Origin: Actinomycetota bacterium
GTDB lineage: Bacteria; Actinomycetota; Actinomycetes; Nanopelagicales; Nanopelagicaceae
Direction: 5' to 3'
DNA: 60,733 nucleotides
Assembly (NCBI GenBank): GCA_009699205.1
Contig: WLOP01000008.1
Coordinates: forward strand, 1-60,733
Notes under the pieces: generated by a model
What the model was told of the DNA's origin: nothing
Databases searched by the model: none
What the model saw: only the letters and a program-made list of their open reading frames with translations
Program-made: the position numbers and the translations under genes
Shown here: positions 35,111 through 44,445 of the stretch, in pieces
Layout of the letters: the number at the start of each line of letters is the position of its first letter
How positions within the stretch are numbered: position 1 is the stretch's first letter

Positions 35111-37960
35111 ATGACTTTTACCAATCAGCCTAATTTCCCCAAGATGCCCAAGGGTCGTAGCCCTCTCGTTATTACCGCAGCGATTGTTGGTGCGGCAATA
35201 GTCGCACTTATCGCCACGAGCGGTTTTTACGCGGATTGGCTCTGGTTTAAGTCGGTAGATTTCACAACCGTATGGAAGACAGTTCTTGCAACTAAGGCAG
35301 AACTCTTTGCAGTCTCAGGCCTGCTTACTACTGCAATTATCTTGGCAAACATCGCACTAGCTTTTCGCAAGCGCCCGCTCTATGCGCCTATCAGCATTGA
35401 AGCTGACAACCTCGAGCGATATCGCGGACAAATTGAACCTATTCGTCGATTCCTTACTATCGGCTTGGCGATTGCACTCTTCTACTTCTCTGGTTCAGCT
35501 GGATCTCAACTCTGGACATCTTGGCTTCTATTCAAGAACTCCACTCCATTTGGAGTTAAAGATCCACAATTTAATCTAGATATTTCATTCTTCGCTTTCA
35601 AGTTGCCTTTCTGGCAATCACTTCTTGAATGGGCAATTTCTACACTTGTGTTAGCGTTCATCGCTGCAGCGATCGTTCACTATCTCTATGGCGGAATACG
35701 TCTACAGACTCGTGAAGATCGAACAACTGTTGCAGCGCGAGTTCAGCTCTCGGTGCTCTTAGGATTCATCGTCCTTCTTAAAGGAGCTGCCTATTGGCTA
35801 GATCGCTATCACTTAGCTTTGGCCGAGGGAAAATTAATTACAGGTCTCACTTACACCGATGTAAATGCAGTACTTCCGGCTAAGGCAATTCTTGCCGGGA
35901 TTGCAGTTATATGTGCACTTCTTTTCTTTGCCAACATCGTTCGCCGCTCTTGGGTACTCCCAGCTGCTGGCGTCGCCCTTATGGTTATCTCCTCTGTGCT
36001 TATTTCAGGTGTTTACCCTGGGGTCATTCAGCAATTCCAAGTAAAGCCAAGCGAATCATCAAAAGAGGCCCCCTATATTCAGAAGAATATTGATGCCACC
36101 CGCGCCGCTTACGGAATCGATAATGTAAAAGTCACTGATTACCAAGCGACAATTGCTACCTCAGCAGGTCAGCTTTCGAAAGATGCGTCCACGATTTCAA
36201 ATATTCGCTTGATGGATCCGAATGTCCTTTCTGCGACGTTCCGTCAATTGCAACAAATCAAGCCTTATTACACTTTCCCTGAGTCCCTTGATATTGATCG
36301 CTATAAAGTTAATGGGGTAGAGCGTGATGTAGTTGTTGCGGTGCGCGAACTCAACATTGCCGGAAATCCAAGCCGCAACTGGATTAACGATCACCTCATG
36401 TACACACATGGATTTGGTTTTGTAGCAGCTCTCGGAAATGCTCGTGATGCAGATGGCAAGCCTTCATTTGTCGTAGGGGATCTTCCACCCACTAAGGGTC
36501 TCGGTACTTTCGAGCCACGGGTTTACTTTGGTGAAAATGTTCCCGACTACTCAATTGTTGGTGGCGCAAAGGGAAGTGTCGCTGCTGAGTTTGACTACCC
36601 AGATGATTCTTCAGCCAATGGGCAAAAGAACGTTACCTATACCGGTAAAGGTGGAGTCCCGATGGGATCGCTCTTTAATCGATTGGTCTTCGCAATTAAG
36701 TATCAAGAAGGGAGAATTGTTCTCGCTAATTTGGTGAATGCTGATTCCAAGATTCTTTTCGAGCGAAATCCACGCGATCGCGTTGCAAAAGTTGCTCCAT
36801 GGCTAACGCTCGATGGAGATCCATACCCAGCTCTCGTCGATGGCAGAATTACCTGGATTGTTGATGGCTACACCACAAGTGCTGGATATCCATACGCAAA
36901 GAAGACAACTCTTTCTAGCGCAACTTCAGATGCACTTACAACGAATTCAACATCTATCACGGCACAAACAAATGCTTCCATCAACTACATTCGCAACTCT
37001 GTAAAAGCCACTGTTGATGCTTATGACGGAACAGTTACTTTGTACCAGTGGGATACAAAGGATCCTGTACTTGCTACGTGGAGCAAGGCATTCCCAGGAA
37101 CCGTGAAACCAAAGAGCGCTATTTCAGCTTCATTGCTCGATCACATCCGTTATCCAGAGGATCTCTTCCGAGTTCAACGTGACATCTTAAGTTCCTACCA
37201 CGTCCAAACTGCTAGCGCGTTTTATGGTGGTCAGGATTTCTGGCGCGTACCACGTGATCCTTCAACTTTCGGCGCCAATGCAAGTGCGCAGCCTCCGTAT
37301 TACTTAACTTTGCAGATGCCTGGTGCAAGCAAAGCATCGTTCTCGTTGACAACACCATTTGTTCCTCGTGGTGGGCGCGAAAACTTATCTGCCTTTGCAG
37401 TAGTTAATTCTGATCCGGGGCCCGATTACGGCAAGATCACTGTTTTGCAATTGCCTCGCAGTACAAACATCGCTGGACCATCTCAGGTGGCTTCAAACTT
37501 TGAAGCAAAACCAGAAGTAGCTAATTCGCTTTCCCTGCTTCGCCAAGGTGGATCAGATGTTGTACTCGGAAACCTCCTGACACTTCCTGTTGGTGGTGGA
37601 TTGCTCTACGTACAACCTGTCTATGTCCGCGCAACCGCGAACACAGCGTCTTATCCATTGCTCCAGAAAGTACTTGTCTCCTTCGGTGATCAAATCGGAT
37701 ATGACGACAATTTAAAGGGCGCGCTGGATCAAGTCTTTGGTGGTAATTCAGGAACTACTTCAACTGGAAGCACGTCAGGAACTACTGCAACGACAGGAAG
37801 CAAGAGTGCAGATATTGCATCTGCAACTGCCAGCGTTACTCAAGCATTTAAAGATGCAACAACAGCACATACAAAGGGTGATTACGCCGCAGAAGGTAAA
37901 GCACAGGTACGCCTTAAAGCAGCTATCGCAGCGCTAAATGCTGCATTAGCGCGAAAGTAA
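35111..37960 (+). CDS. UPF0182 family large membrane protein
   Basis: A 949-residue UPF0182 protein. About seven membrane helices occupy the first ~330 residues (for example around 18-40, 60-80, 108-128, 160-195, 215-235 and 255-300). A large soluble domain (about 330-880) on the outer face contains GFGFVAALGNARDADGKPSF and GRITWIVDGYTTS. It ends in a Gly/Ser/Thr linker and a helical tail (SADIASATASVTQAFKDATTAHTKGDYAAEGKAQ). The adjacent Lon-type protease is conserved beside this gene in actinobacteria, suggesting joint action at the membrane. Molecular function is unknown. Confidence 0.92.
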   Translation: MTFTNQPNFPKMPKGRSPLVITAAIVGAAIVALIATSGFYADWLWFKSVDFTTVWKTVLATKAELFAVSGLLTTAIILANIALAFRKRPLYAPISIEADNLERYRGQIEPIRRFLTIGLAIALFYFSGSAGSQLWTSWLLFKNSTPFGVKDPQFNLDISFFAFKLPFWQSLLEWAISTLVLAFIAAAIVHYLYGGIRLQTREDRTTVAARVQLSVLLGFIVLLKGAAYWLDRYHLALAEGKLITGLTYTDVNAVLPAKAILAGIAVICALLFFANIVRRSWVLPAAGVALMVISSVLISGVYPGVIQQFQVKPSESSKEAPYIQKNIDATRAAYGIDNVKVTDYQATIATSAGQLSKDASTISNIRLMDPNVLSATFRQLQQIKPYYTFPESLDIDRYKVNGVERDVVVAVRELNIAGNPSRNWINDHLMYTHGFGFVAALGNARDADGKPSFVVGDLPPTKGLGTFEPRVYFGENVPDYSIVGGAKGSVAAEFDYPDDSSANGQKNVTYTGKGGVPMGSLFNRLVFAIKYQEGRIVLANLVNADSKILFERNPRDRVAKVAPWLTLDGDPYPALVDGRITWIVDGYTTSAGYPYAKKTTLSSATSDALTTNSTSITAQTNASINYIRNSVKATVDAYDGTVTLYQWDTKDPVLATWSKAFPGTVKPKSAISASLLDHIRYPEDLFRVQRDILSSYHVQTASAFYGGQDFWRVPRDPSTFGANASAQPPYYLTLQMPGASKASFSLTTPFVPRGGRENLSAFAVVNSDPGPDYGKITVLQLPRSTNIAGPSQVASNFEAKPEVANSLSLLRQGGSDVVLGNLLTLPVGGGLLYVQPVYVRATANTASYPLLQKVLVSFGDQIGYDDNLKGALDQVFGGNSGTTSTGSTSGTTATTGSKSADIASATASVTQAFKDATTAHTKGDYAAEGKAQVRLKAAIAALNAALARK

Positions 37961-37971
37961 TTTCCTAGGAT

Positions 37972-38000
37972 TTGCCTCTATAAGAGCAATTGCCTACGAT
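37972..38000 (+). promoter_or_regulatory. Promoter of tRNA-fMet
   Basis: -35 TTGCCT (37972-37977), 17-base spacer and -10 TACGAT (37995-38000), placing transcription start a few bases before the mature tRNA end at 38013. Confidence 0.65.
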
Positions 38001-38012
38001 TGCGCTTACCGA

Positions 38013-38089
<77 letters not shown>

Positions 38090-38091
38090 AG

Positions 38092-38125
38092 GAGCGTCTA
38101 CTTAACTGTAGGCGCTCTTTTTCTT
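38092..38125 (+). terminator. Intrinsic terminator after tRNA-fMet
   Basis: GAGCGTCTAC pairs with GTAGGCGCTC (10 pairs including one T-G) around a six-base loop, followed by TTTTTCTTT. Confidence 0.9.
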
Positions 38126-38128
38126 TGC

Positions 38129-38245
38129 TTACTTACCGCAGGAGCAGTGGGACTCTTCAGCTTTGTTCTCTTGGCAACAACCGCCGCCTCCGCCGCATTT
38201 ACATTCTTTTTCAACTACAACAAGTTCAACTTTTGAATCAGTCAT
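38129..38245 (-). CDS. 38-residue Cys-rich peptide, candidate metallothionein-like protein
   Basis: Reading the minus strand from ATG 38245 to TAA 38129 gives a 38-residue frame with six Cys: Cys15 and Cys17 (CKC), a run of five Gly, Cys23 and Cys24 (CC), then Cys34 and Cys36 (CSC) next to His33. The N-terminal half is VELVVVEKE. The clustered thiols suggest soft-metal binding. It lies 99 bases downstream of the copper-ATPase stop on the same strand, with no terminator visible between, so a copper buffer or chaperone role is inferred. The ribosome site is weak (GGGGCTCAAG). It is convergent with the tRNA-fMet terminator. Confidence 0.65.
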   Translation of the reverse strand: MTDSKVELVVVEKECKCGGGGGCCQENKAEESHCSCGK

Positions 38246-38344
38246 CTTGAGCCCCATTTACTTAAGTTCGATATTTATCGATTTCTTAAGAGTAGATGCA
38301 TTCGCTGAAAAATTCGCGGGGAAAAGGCGCAGATTACAGTGCTA

Positions 38345-40597
38345 TCACTTAATCCGTAACGAATTGGTCACAACAAAGAAGCTTGAAAAGGCCATCGCAG
38401 CAGCTGCATACATAGGCTTGAGTGCGCCGACGCCAGCAATAGGAATCCCCACAAGGTTATAAGCGAAGGCCCAGGTAAGGTTTCCACGAATTACTCGCAT
38501 AGTTTTGGTTGAAAGGTTGAGGGCGGCAATAACGCCGCTTAACTCGGGGCGCATAAGCGTGATATCTGCTGTTGCGATAGCAGTATCTGTTCCAGTTCCC
38601 ATTGCAATACTTAAATCCGCACTAGCTAGCGCTGCGGCATCGTTGATCCCATCGCCAACCATCAATACTCGGTGCCCTTGAGATTGGAGGAATTTTACGT
38701 GTTCTACTTTATTTTGAGGGAGCGCTCCTGCCACCACATGGTCTGCATCTATACCTACTTGTTTAGCAACGCTCAAGGCAACTTCGACGCTGTCTCCGCT
38801 TACTAACCAGGGTTCAATTCCAGAGTTACGGAAGGATTGAATGGTCGAAATTGCATCGGGTTTAATTTCATCTCCCACTGCGAATGCAGCAAGTGCAACA
38901 CCATCCCAGGCGAGTACAGAGACCGTGAGTCCTAGGCTTTGTGTATCAGTAACCCATTGCGCAAGTTCTGGGTGAAATGGAGTCGTGCTATGTGCCACGG
39001 CAACAGGAGAACCAATGAGAACTACAGGGGAGAGCATTCCTAAATTAACACGACCAGCAGCGCCAGAACCTGGTGCCACTGAAAACTCTGTAACAGTTGT
39101 TGCTTTTATCCCTTGGAGTTTGATCGCTGCAACTATTGCCACGGCAACAGGATGCTCGCTTTGAGATTCAATAGAGAGAGCGGTCGAAAGTATCGTGGGA
39201 GCAAGAAGTAGATCCGTATAACGCAGACCAAGGGGCGCGCCAGCCTGAGGAAGCACAATCGATTGCAACAAGGACATCTGCCCACCAGTGAGAGTCCCCG
39301 TCTTATCGAGCACCACGGCATCAATTTTCTTTGCAACTTCTAACACTCGAGGTTGACGGATAACAATTCCGCGCTGTGCCCCACGGCCGGAAGCCACTAA
39401 TAAAGCAACGGGCGTCGCTAATCCAAGGGCGCAAGGACAAGCGATGACCAGAACTGCGATTGCAGAGGATATTGATTCTGCAAGCGAATGATCTAAGTAA
39501 CGCCAAGTAAAGAAAGTTCCAATTGAAATCAAGGTGACAACCGGAACAAATACTGCGGCGATTCGATCCGCCATCGCTTGTATAGGTGCTTTTGTTCCTT
39601 GTGCGCTCACAACCATCGCAGTGATGCGTGCTAATTCGGTATCAGATCCGATACGAGTGGCTCGAATAGTTAATCGACCGTTCCGATTTATTGAAGCTCC
39701 AATTACTTGGGAGCCGGTTGATACATCTACAGGTATGGATTCGCCAGTTAATAGAGAATTATCAACAGCGCTTGTTCCCGAAGTTACTACTCCGTCGGTA
39801 GCAATTCGCTCACCAGGTTTAGTGACGAATTCATCGCCAATCTCAAGGTGATCTATGGGAATGAGCACTGTTTCGCCGTTACGTAAGACCGCGACCTCTT
39901 TGCTGCCAAGTGCCAATAAAGTAGAGAGTGCGCTGCTGGCGCGCTTTTTGGCTCGAGATTCTAAGAAACGACCGGCAATAACGAACGTTATAACCGTGGC
40001 ACTTACTTCTGCGTAGACATCACCGAGCGCTGTGGCATTGGCATAAATTGACCAACCGAAAGCTGAGAGTGATCCAAGAGTAATTAAAGTATCCATTGTG
40101 GGATGTGTGATATTTCTGATGGCGGCACGATGAATAGGTATCGCGATTATCAAAACGACAGGAGCGCTTAGGCCAATCACTAGCCATGATGTAGCCGATC
40201 CAAGGGGATGTTGCACGCCGTACAAATCTAATTGGCCGATAATCCACGCTTCGATTCTGTGATGCCAATGCATATTCATGGAGATTGCTAATACTGGAAT
40301 TGTGAAAAGAACTGCAAAGAAGAGCGAAGTTGCGGACTTCTTGCTATGGAGTGCTACTTGGCTGCTATCTGAAATCAATGAAGCAGAGTATCCCGCACTC
40401 TTAACGGCGCTTATAAGTGTCTTGATTGGCATCTCTGCCGGAGCCATGATGTGCGCAGTTTCGGAAGCAAAGTTTACAGTCGCCGTCACTCCATTGATCC
40501 CGTTGAGAGTCCGCTCAATAGCAGCAACACATGCAGAACAGGTCATCCCCTCAACTCTTAGCGTTGTGGGTTCGAGAGCGATTGTTTTAATTTCCAT
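38345..40597 (-). CDS. copA: Copper-transporting P1B-type ATPase
   Basis: A 750-residue Cu(I) exporter. The start at ATG 40597 places an HMA domain with GMTCSAC (17-23) at the N-terminus; the longer frame to 40744 is not supported. Eight membrane helices are expected; seen motifs are TGES, the transmembrane CPC (IACPCALGLATP), the phosphorylated Asp in DKTGTLTGG, the SEHPVA motif and GDGINDAAALASAD. The CPC and HMA motifs assign it to the Cu+ group. It overlaps the preceding phosphatase gene by 11 bases and is followed by the Cys-rich peptide. No CsoR-like copper sensor is adjacent. Confidence 0.94.
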   Translation of the reverse strand: MEIKTIALEPTTLRVEGMTCSACVAAIERTLNGINGVTATVNFASETAHIMAPAEMPIKTLISAVKSAGYSASLISDSSQVALHSKKSATSLFFAVLFTIPVLAISMNMHWHHRIEAWIIGQLDLYGVQHPLGSATSWLVIGLSAPVVLIIAIPIHRAAIRNITHPTMDTLITLGSLSAFGWSIYANATALGDVYAEVSATVITFVIAGRFLESRAKKRASSALSTLLALGSKEVAVLRNGETVLIPIDHLEIGDEFVTKPGERIATDGVVTSGTSAVDNSLLTGESIPVDVSTGSQVIGASINRNGRLTIRATRIGSDTELARITAMVVSAQGTKAPIQAMADRIAAVFVPVVTLISIGTFFTWRYLDHSLAESISSAIAVLVIACPCALGLATPVALLVASGRGAQRGIVIRQPRVLEVAKKIDAVVLDKTGTLTGGQMSLLQSIVLPQAGAPLGLRYTDLLLAPTILSTALSIESQSEHPVAVAIVAAIKLQGIKATTVTEFSVAPGSGAAGRVNLGMLSPVVLIGSPVAVAHSTTPFHPELAQWVTDTQSLGLTVSVLAWDGVALAAFAVGDEIKPDAISTIQSFRNSGIEPWLVSGDSVEVALSVAKQVGIDADHVVAGALPQNKVEHVKFLQSQGHRVLMVGDGINDAAALASADLSIAMGTGTDTAIATADITLMRPELSGVIAALNLSTKTMRVIRGNLTWAFAYNLVGIPIAGVGALKPMYAAAAMAFSSFFVVTNSLRIK

Positions 40598-41363
40598 TGA
40601 GATGCTTGACCACTTTCTCATGGATTGCACTGTTGGTAGAGAGGCCACTTCTATGTGTTGGACCAGGTTGGCCCGAAACGGAGGTAAATCTTCCGCCAGC
40701 TTCGCGAACGATGATATCCAAAGCAGCCATATCCCAAATTGCAAGTGAAGGTTCTACCGCGATTTCTGCAGCTCCTTCTGCGACGAGCATATGAGACCAA
40801 AAATCCCCAAGGCCGCGAGAGCGCCCACAAATATCTATGAGAGAAGTGAACGCACTTTTCTTTTCTCCCCAACCAATGAAATCTGAATATGTAATGCAAG
40901 CATCTTCCAAATTAGCAATTTGCGAAACAGAAATCTTTTTAGGTTGCTCAGCGTTAAATACTACGAACGCCCCATTGTCTTTGGAGGCATACCAACGTCG
41001 ATTCAGCGCTGGTGCACTCGCTACACCGACTACTACTTCCTCATTCTCAACTAAAGCAATAAGCGTTGCCCATGTAGGGACGCCACGCATAAAATTCTTT
41101 GTTCCATCAATGGGGTCCATCACCCAGTAGCGGGATTTACCCTCCACATTATTGCCAAATTCTTCACCCAATAATCCATCTGCGGGCCGTTCTATTTGGA
41201 GAACTTCACGCAAAGCTTTTTCTGTAGCTCGGTCAGCATCTGTAACTGGGGTGTTATCTGGCTTAGTAATGATTTCTAGATCCTGGGCTAAATATCGCGC
41301 CGAAGTAATTTCATCAGCGATATCTGCAAGTTTGAGCGCTAATTGAAGATCTGCGGTAACCAT
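40587..41363 (-). CDS. hisN: Inositol monophosphatase family, probable histidinol-phosphatase
   Basis: A 258-residue Mg-dependent phosphatase. The metal-binding motifs are GEEFG (Glu), DPIDGTKNF (about 82-90) and WDMAALDIIVREAGG near the C-terminus. The sequence resembles actinobacterial HisN, which dephosphorylates histidinol phosphate; inositol phosphatase activity cannot be ruled out. It is 12 bases after rsgA and overlaps copA, so rsgA-hisN-copA looks like one transcript following aroA. Confidence 0.87.
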   Translation of the reverse strand: MVTADLQLALKLADIADEITSARYLAQDLEIITKPDNTPVTDADRATEKALREVLQIERPADGLLGEEFGNNVEGKSRYWVMDPIDGTKNFMRGVPTWATLIALVENEEVVVGVASAPALNRRWYASKDNGAFVVFNAEQPKKISVSQIANLEDACITYSDFIGWGEKKSAFTSLIDICGRSRGLGDFWSHMLVAEGAAEIAVEPSLAIWDMAALDIIVREAGGRFTSVSGQPGPTHRSGLSTNSAIHEKVVKHLNGN

Positions 41364-41372
41364 TTGATTTAT

Positions 41373-41378
41373 ATTCTA
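41373..41378 (-). promoter_or_regulatory. Putative -10 element, hisN-copA
   Basis: TAGAAT on the minus strand lies nine bases before the hisN ATG and overlaps the end of rsgA. It could give hisN, copA and the Cys-rich peptide their own transcript. Confidence 0.4.
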
Positions 41379-42374
41379 GTCGAGCTTGATATCTAGAAGG
41401 CTTCGTAAACTATCAACTCGAGCTTGGCGGGCAGGAATTCCTGTGCCATTCGGGCAAGCCCATTCGGTGAGGGCGCATCCTTGCTCAACATGCGAGCAAT
41501 GAGGCATACATTGAGCGATTACCTCGCGCAAATCTTCAAAGGTAGCCACAATGCGGTTGGGATCTATATGCGCCAAACCAAAAGCACGGATCCCGGGTGT
41601 ATCAATAATCCACCCATCACTTAATTTGAGCGATGGAGAGAGCGGAAGTGCAATTGCACTTGATGAGGTGTGCTTTCCTCGGCCTGTAACAGCATTCACT
41701 TCACCAATCACGCGTTGTGCATGTGGAACGAGTTCATTAATTAACGTTGATTTTCCGACACCTGAATGGCCTACGAGAACAGATGTTTTGCCATACAGGA
41801 TTTTTCGTATCTCTGTTATATCTGCACCCTTGCTAGTTGTCAGAACCGGAATCTCTAGCGCGCGATATTCATCAAGAAAAGTAGGTGGTTGTTCAAGATC
41901 AACTTTTGTTACGAGGATAAGGGGCGCGATTGATTCATTGAATGCACTCACTAGAAAACGGTCAACAAGTCCTTTCCGTGGTTCAGGATTTGCCGCGGCC
42001 AAGACAATTACCAGTTGGTCGATATTGGCAACAATGACGCGCTCGACCTTGGCCACGTCGTCAACCGTTCGGCTGAGAGAGTTTTTTCGTTCCTGAACTG
42101 TGACGATTCGCGCTAAAGAACCAACGGATCCTGATGTATCACCAACAATGCCAACAAAATCACCGACTACAACTGATTTTGGCCCTAGCTCCCGCGACTT
42201 CATTGCAGTAATAATTGTGCCATCGGTAGTGATGCACGTTGTTCGTCCGCGATCTACGGTAGTTACTAAAGCTTCTATCGCGTCGGAATAAGAGGGGCGG
42301 TCCTTGCTACGTGGGCGGGTGCTCCGACTTGGCCTGATTCGTACATCAGATTCATCGAATTCGCGCGCGCTCAT
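41376..42374 (-). CDS. rsgA: Ribosome small subunit-dependent GTPase A
   Basis: A 332-residue circularly permuted GTPase acting late in 30S maturation. After an N-terminal OB-fold-like region, the order is TKVD (G4), then GHSGVGKSTLIN (G1), then DTPGIR (G3), the hallmark permutation. The C-terminal zinc region has CMPHCSHVEQGC. The start ATG 42374 is six bases after the aroA stop. The aroA-rsgA pairing is common in actinobacteria. Confidence 0.94.
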   Translation of the reverse strand: MSAREFDESDVRIRPSRSTRPRSKDRPSYSDAIEALVTTVDRGRTTCITTDGTIITAMKSRELGPKSVVVGDFVGIVGDTSGSVGSLARIVTVQERKNSLSRTVDDVAKVERVIVANIDQLVIVLAAANPEPRKGLVDRFLVSAFNESIAPLILVTKVDLEQPPTFLDEYRALEIPVLTTSKGADITEIRKILYGKTSVLVGHSGVGKSTLINELVPHAQRVIGEVNAVTGRGKHTSSSAIALPLSPSLKLSDGWIIDTPGIRAFGLAHIDPNRIVATFEDLREVIAQCMPHCSHVEQGCALTEWACPNGTGIPARQARVDSLRSLLDIKLD

Positions 42375-42380
42375 AGTTTC

Positions 42381-43652
42381 TTATTCAACAATGCTCGACC
42401 AAAGGGCTGCAAAATCGGGCAATGTTTTTGCGGTTGTGGCGATATTTTCAACCTTGATTCCAGGAATTGCTAAACCAAGAACTGCGCCAGCGGTAGCTAG
42501 GCGATGGTCCTCGTAGGTATGAAAAGTGCCACCATGCAACTTCGCAGGCTTAATAAGCAGTGATGTCTCATCCTCTGTGACATCGCCGCCCAAAGCATTT
42601 ATCTCACGCGTGATTGCTGCAAGACGGTCTGTTTCATGCAAACGTAAATGACCAATACCGCGAAGATGAGATGGTGAATCAGCTAGCGCAGCAAGTGCGG
42701 CTATGGCAGGTGTTAATTCCCCCACGTCGTGGAGGTCGATATCAATTCCGTGAATTGCGCCGTTGCCAGTAATTGTTAGGCCATCTGTCCCAAGGGCGAT
42801 AGAAGCGCCCATCACTTTTAGAATAGTTTTCAGTTGGTCACCAGGTTGGGTAGTGATCTGTGGCCAATCAGCGATGGTGATTTTGCCGCCGCATACCATT
42901 GCAATCGACAGGAACGGTGCTGCATTGGATAAATCTGGTTCGATTGTTATCTCTTGCCCAATAAGTTCGGATGGATGGACTCTCCACACTTTATTCTCAT
43001 GATCAACATCAACTTGCGCTCCGAAATCTTGAAGCATCTGGCAAGTCATATCAATGTGGGGTGTTGAAGGTAAAGAGGAACCAACATGTTTTACGGTGAT
43101 TCCAAGTTCTGTCGATGGCCCAATGAGGAGCAGGGCTGAAAGAAATTGGCTCGATGCCGATGCATCGATAGTGATTTCGCCTCCACGCAAAACTCCAGTT
43201 CCATCTATTTTTAAAGGCAAGCTATATCGACCTTCGTGTTCGATATTCACACCAAGCTCTTCAAGAGCTTTAATCACTGGAGCTAATGGTCGCTCGTGAG
43301 AGCGCAAGTCACCGTCAAAAGAAATTGTTCCAGCGGCAAGGGCCGCAACTGGCGGCAAGAACCGCATTACTGTTCCGGCGTTGCCCACATCAATTGCAGC
43401 AGGACCGCGAAGTTTCCCTGGTGTAACTCTCCAAGAGCCATCACGAATGTCAATCGCGCAACCTAACGAGATAAGTCCATCTTTCATCAACGTTGTATCG
43501 CGAGAAATCAACGGGCGATGCAAAATTGAAGGCGTATTAGCCAAGGCGGCTAAGACCAGGGCTCGATTTGTTACTGACTTTGAACCAGGGATATGCAGGC
43601 GCGCGTCGACGGAGTTTCCTCCACGAAAGGGCGCCGACCATAGTTCACTCAT
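42381..43652 (-). CDS. aroA: 3-phosphoshikimate 1-carboxyvinyltransferase (EPSP synthase)
   Basis: A 423-residue shikimate-pathway enzyme joining phosphoenolpyruvate and shikimate 3-phosphate. It has the KSVTNRALVLAALA motif, GNAGTVMRFLPPVAAL, SSQFLSALLL and the C-terminal EDHRLATAGAVLGL with catalytic residues. A TAGGCT -10-like hexamer lies six bases upstream of the ATG. It is divergent from the SRAP gene across 53 bases and heads the rsgA-hisN-copA direction. Confidence 0.95.
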   Translation of the reverse strand: MSELWSAPFRGGNSVDARLHIPGSKSVTNRALVLAALANTPSILHRPLISRDTTLMKDGLISLGCAIDIRDGSWRVTPGKLRGPAAIDVGNAGTVMRFLPPVAALAAGTISFDGDLRSHERPLAPVIKALEELGVNIEHEGRYSLPLKIDGTGVLRGGEITIDASASSQFLSALLLIGPSTELGITVKHVGSSLPSTPHIDMTCQMLQDFGAQVDVDHENKVWRVHPSELIGQEITIEPDLSNAAPFLSIAMVCGGKITIADWPQITTQPGDQLKTILKVMGASIALGTDGLTITGNGAIHGIDIDLHDVGELTPAIAALAALADSPSHLRGIGHLRLHETDRLAAITREINALGGDVTEDETSLLIKPAKLHGGTFHTYEDHRLATAGAVLGLAIPGIKVENIATTAKTLPDFAALWSSIVE

Positions 43653-43658
43653 GTGCTC

Positions 43659-43664
43659 AGCCTA
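43659..43664 (-). promoter_or_regulatory. Putative -10 element, aroA
   Basis: TAGGCT on the minus strand ends six bases before ATG 43652; it mirrors the SRAP -10 in the same 53-base divergent region. Confidence 0.55.
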
Positions 43665-43692
43665 CCGTTGCCAAAGTTCTGGCGATTGCTCA

Positions 43693-43698
43693 TAGGCT
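43693..43698 (+). promoter_or_regulatory. Putative -10 element, SRAP gene
   Basis: TAGGCT ends seven bases before ATG 43706 with no ribosome site between. It supports this start over the longer upstream frame. Confidence 0.55.
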
Positions 43699-43705
43699 AT
43701 TGCCC

Positions 43706-44434
43706 ATGTGTGGGCGTTATGCGCAATCGGCTTCGATGGCCGAATTGGTCGAGGAGTTTGGAATAACTGGATCGACCCCAGAAACTCCTTTGCCTGCTAG
43801 CTGGAATATTGCGCCAACTCAAGAGATTTACATTCTTCGTCAATCTCCATTGAATCAACAATTGGATTTAGCAACAGTGTCGTGGGGTCTTATTGGACAT
43901 TGGCATAAAGATTGGGCGAATGCACGCGCTTCACAATCACACGCGATAAATGCACGCAGTGAATCTATTTTTGAGAAGCCAACATTTAGAGATTCTTTTC
44001 GCAAGCATCGTTGCCTAATTCCGGCAGATGGGTATTACGAATGGGCGACAGAGTTGGGACGATATGCGCCCAAGCAACCTTTCTATATTTCCCGTAAGGA
44101 TGGTCATTCATTATCAATCGCCGGAATCTGGAGTTCATGGGTGGCTCCTAATGGAGAGCTCGTAGAAACTGCTTCAATTATCACCCGTGAAGCAGTTGGT
44201 ATCTTGGCGCCAATTCATCATCGCATGCCTGTGATTATGCCTTCCGATCGCTGGGAGAGTTGGCTCAACCCTGAGAACCGAGAAGTTGAGGAGCTAAAAG
44301 CGCTCATGGAATTTTCTGAGCCCGAACGTGGTTTACAGGTACATGCCGTATCAAGCGCAGTTAATACAGTTGCCAATAATGGGCCGACCATGACTGATGA
44401 AGTAACTCTTGGCGAGCCAGAAACTCTCTTCTAG
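43706..44434 (+). CDS. SOS-response-associated peptidase (SRAP/HMCES, YedK-like)
   Basis: A 242-residue SRAP protein, which covalently shields abasic sites in single-stranded DNA. The start ATG 43706 is fixed by the family rule that Cys2 is exposed after Met removal (MCGRYAQ). Other motifs are SWNIAPTQ with Asn, the catalytic Glu in GYYEWATE, and the His in [11 protein letters not shown]. Length is normal. The sigR promoter candidate lies inside its 3' part, and sigR begins 11 bases after the stop. Confidence 0.95.
   Translation: MCGRYAQSASMAELVEEFGITGSTPETPLPASWNIAPTQEIYILRQSPLNQQLDLATVSWGLIGHWHKDWANARASQSHAINARSESIFEKPTFRDSFRKHRCLIPADGYYEWATELGRYAPKQPFYISRKDGHSLSIAGIWSSWVAPNGELVETASIITREAVGILAPIHHRMPVIMPSDRWESWLNPENREVEELKALMEFSEPERGLQVHAVSSAVNTVANNGPTMTDEVTLGEPETLF
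44308..44333 (+). promoter_or_regulatory. SigR/SigH-type promoter for sigR
   Basis: GGAAT (44308-44312), exactly 18 bases, then GTT (44331-44333). This is the GGAAT-N18-GTT pattern reported for Streptomyces SigR and close to mycobacterial SigH promoters. It lies about 113 bases upstream of the sigma-factor start, inside the SRAP gene. Confidence 0.7.
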
Positions 44435-44445
44435 GGGTAGCCTTT

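Noticed and set aside
40598-40744. N-terminal extension of the copper ATPase
   Set aside because: It overlaps the HisN-like gene; starting at ATG 40597 gives an N-terminus directly before the HMA domain.
41551-42096. 181-residue plus-strand frame opposite rsgA
   Set aside because: Antisense shadow of a clearly conserved GTPase gene; no motif and no promoter.
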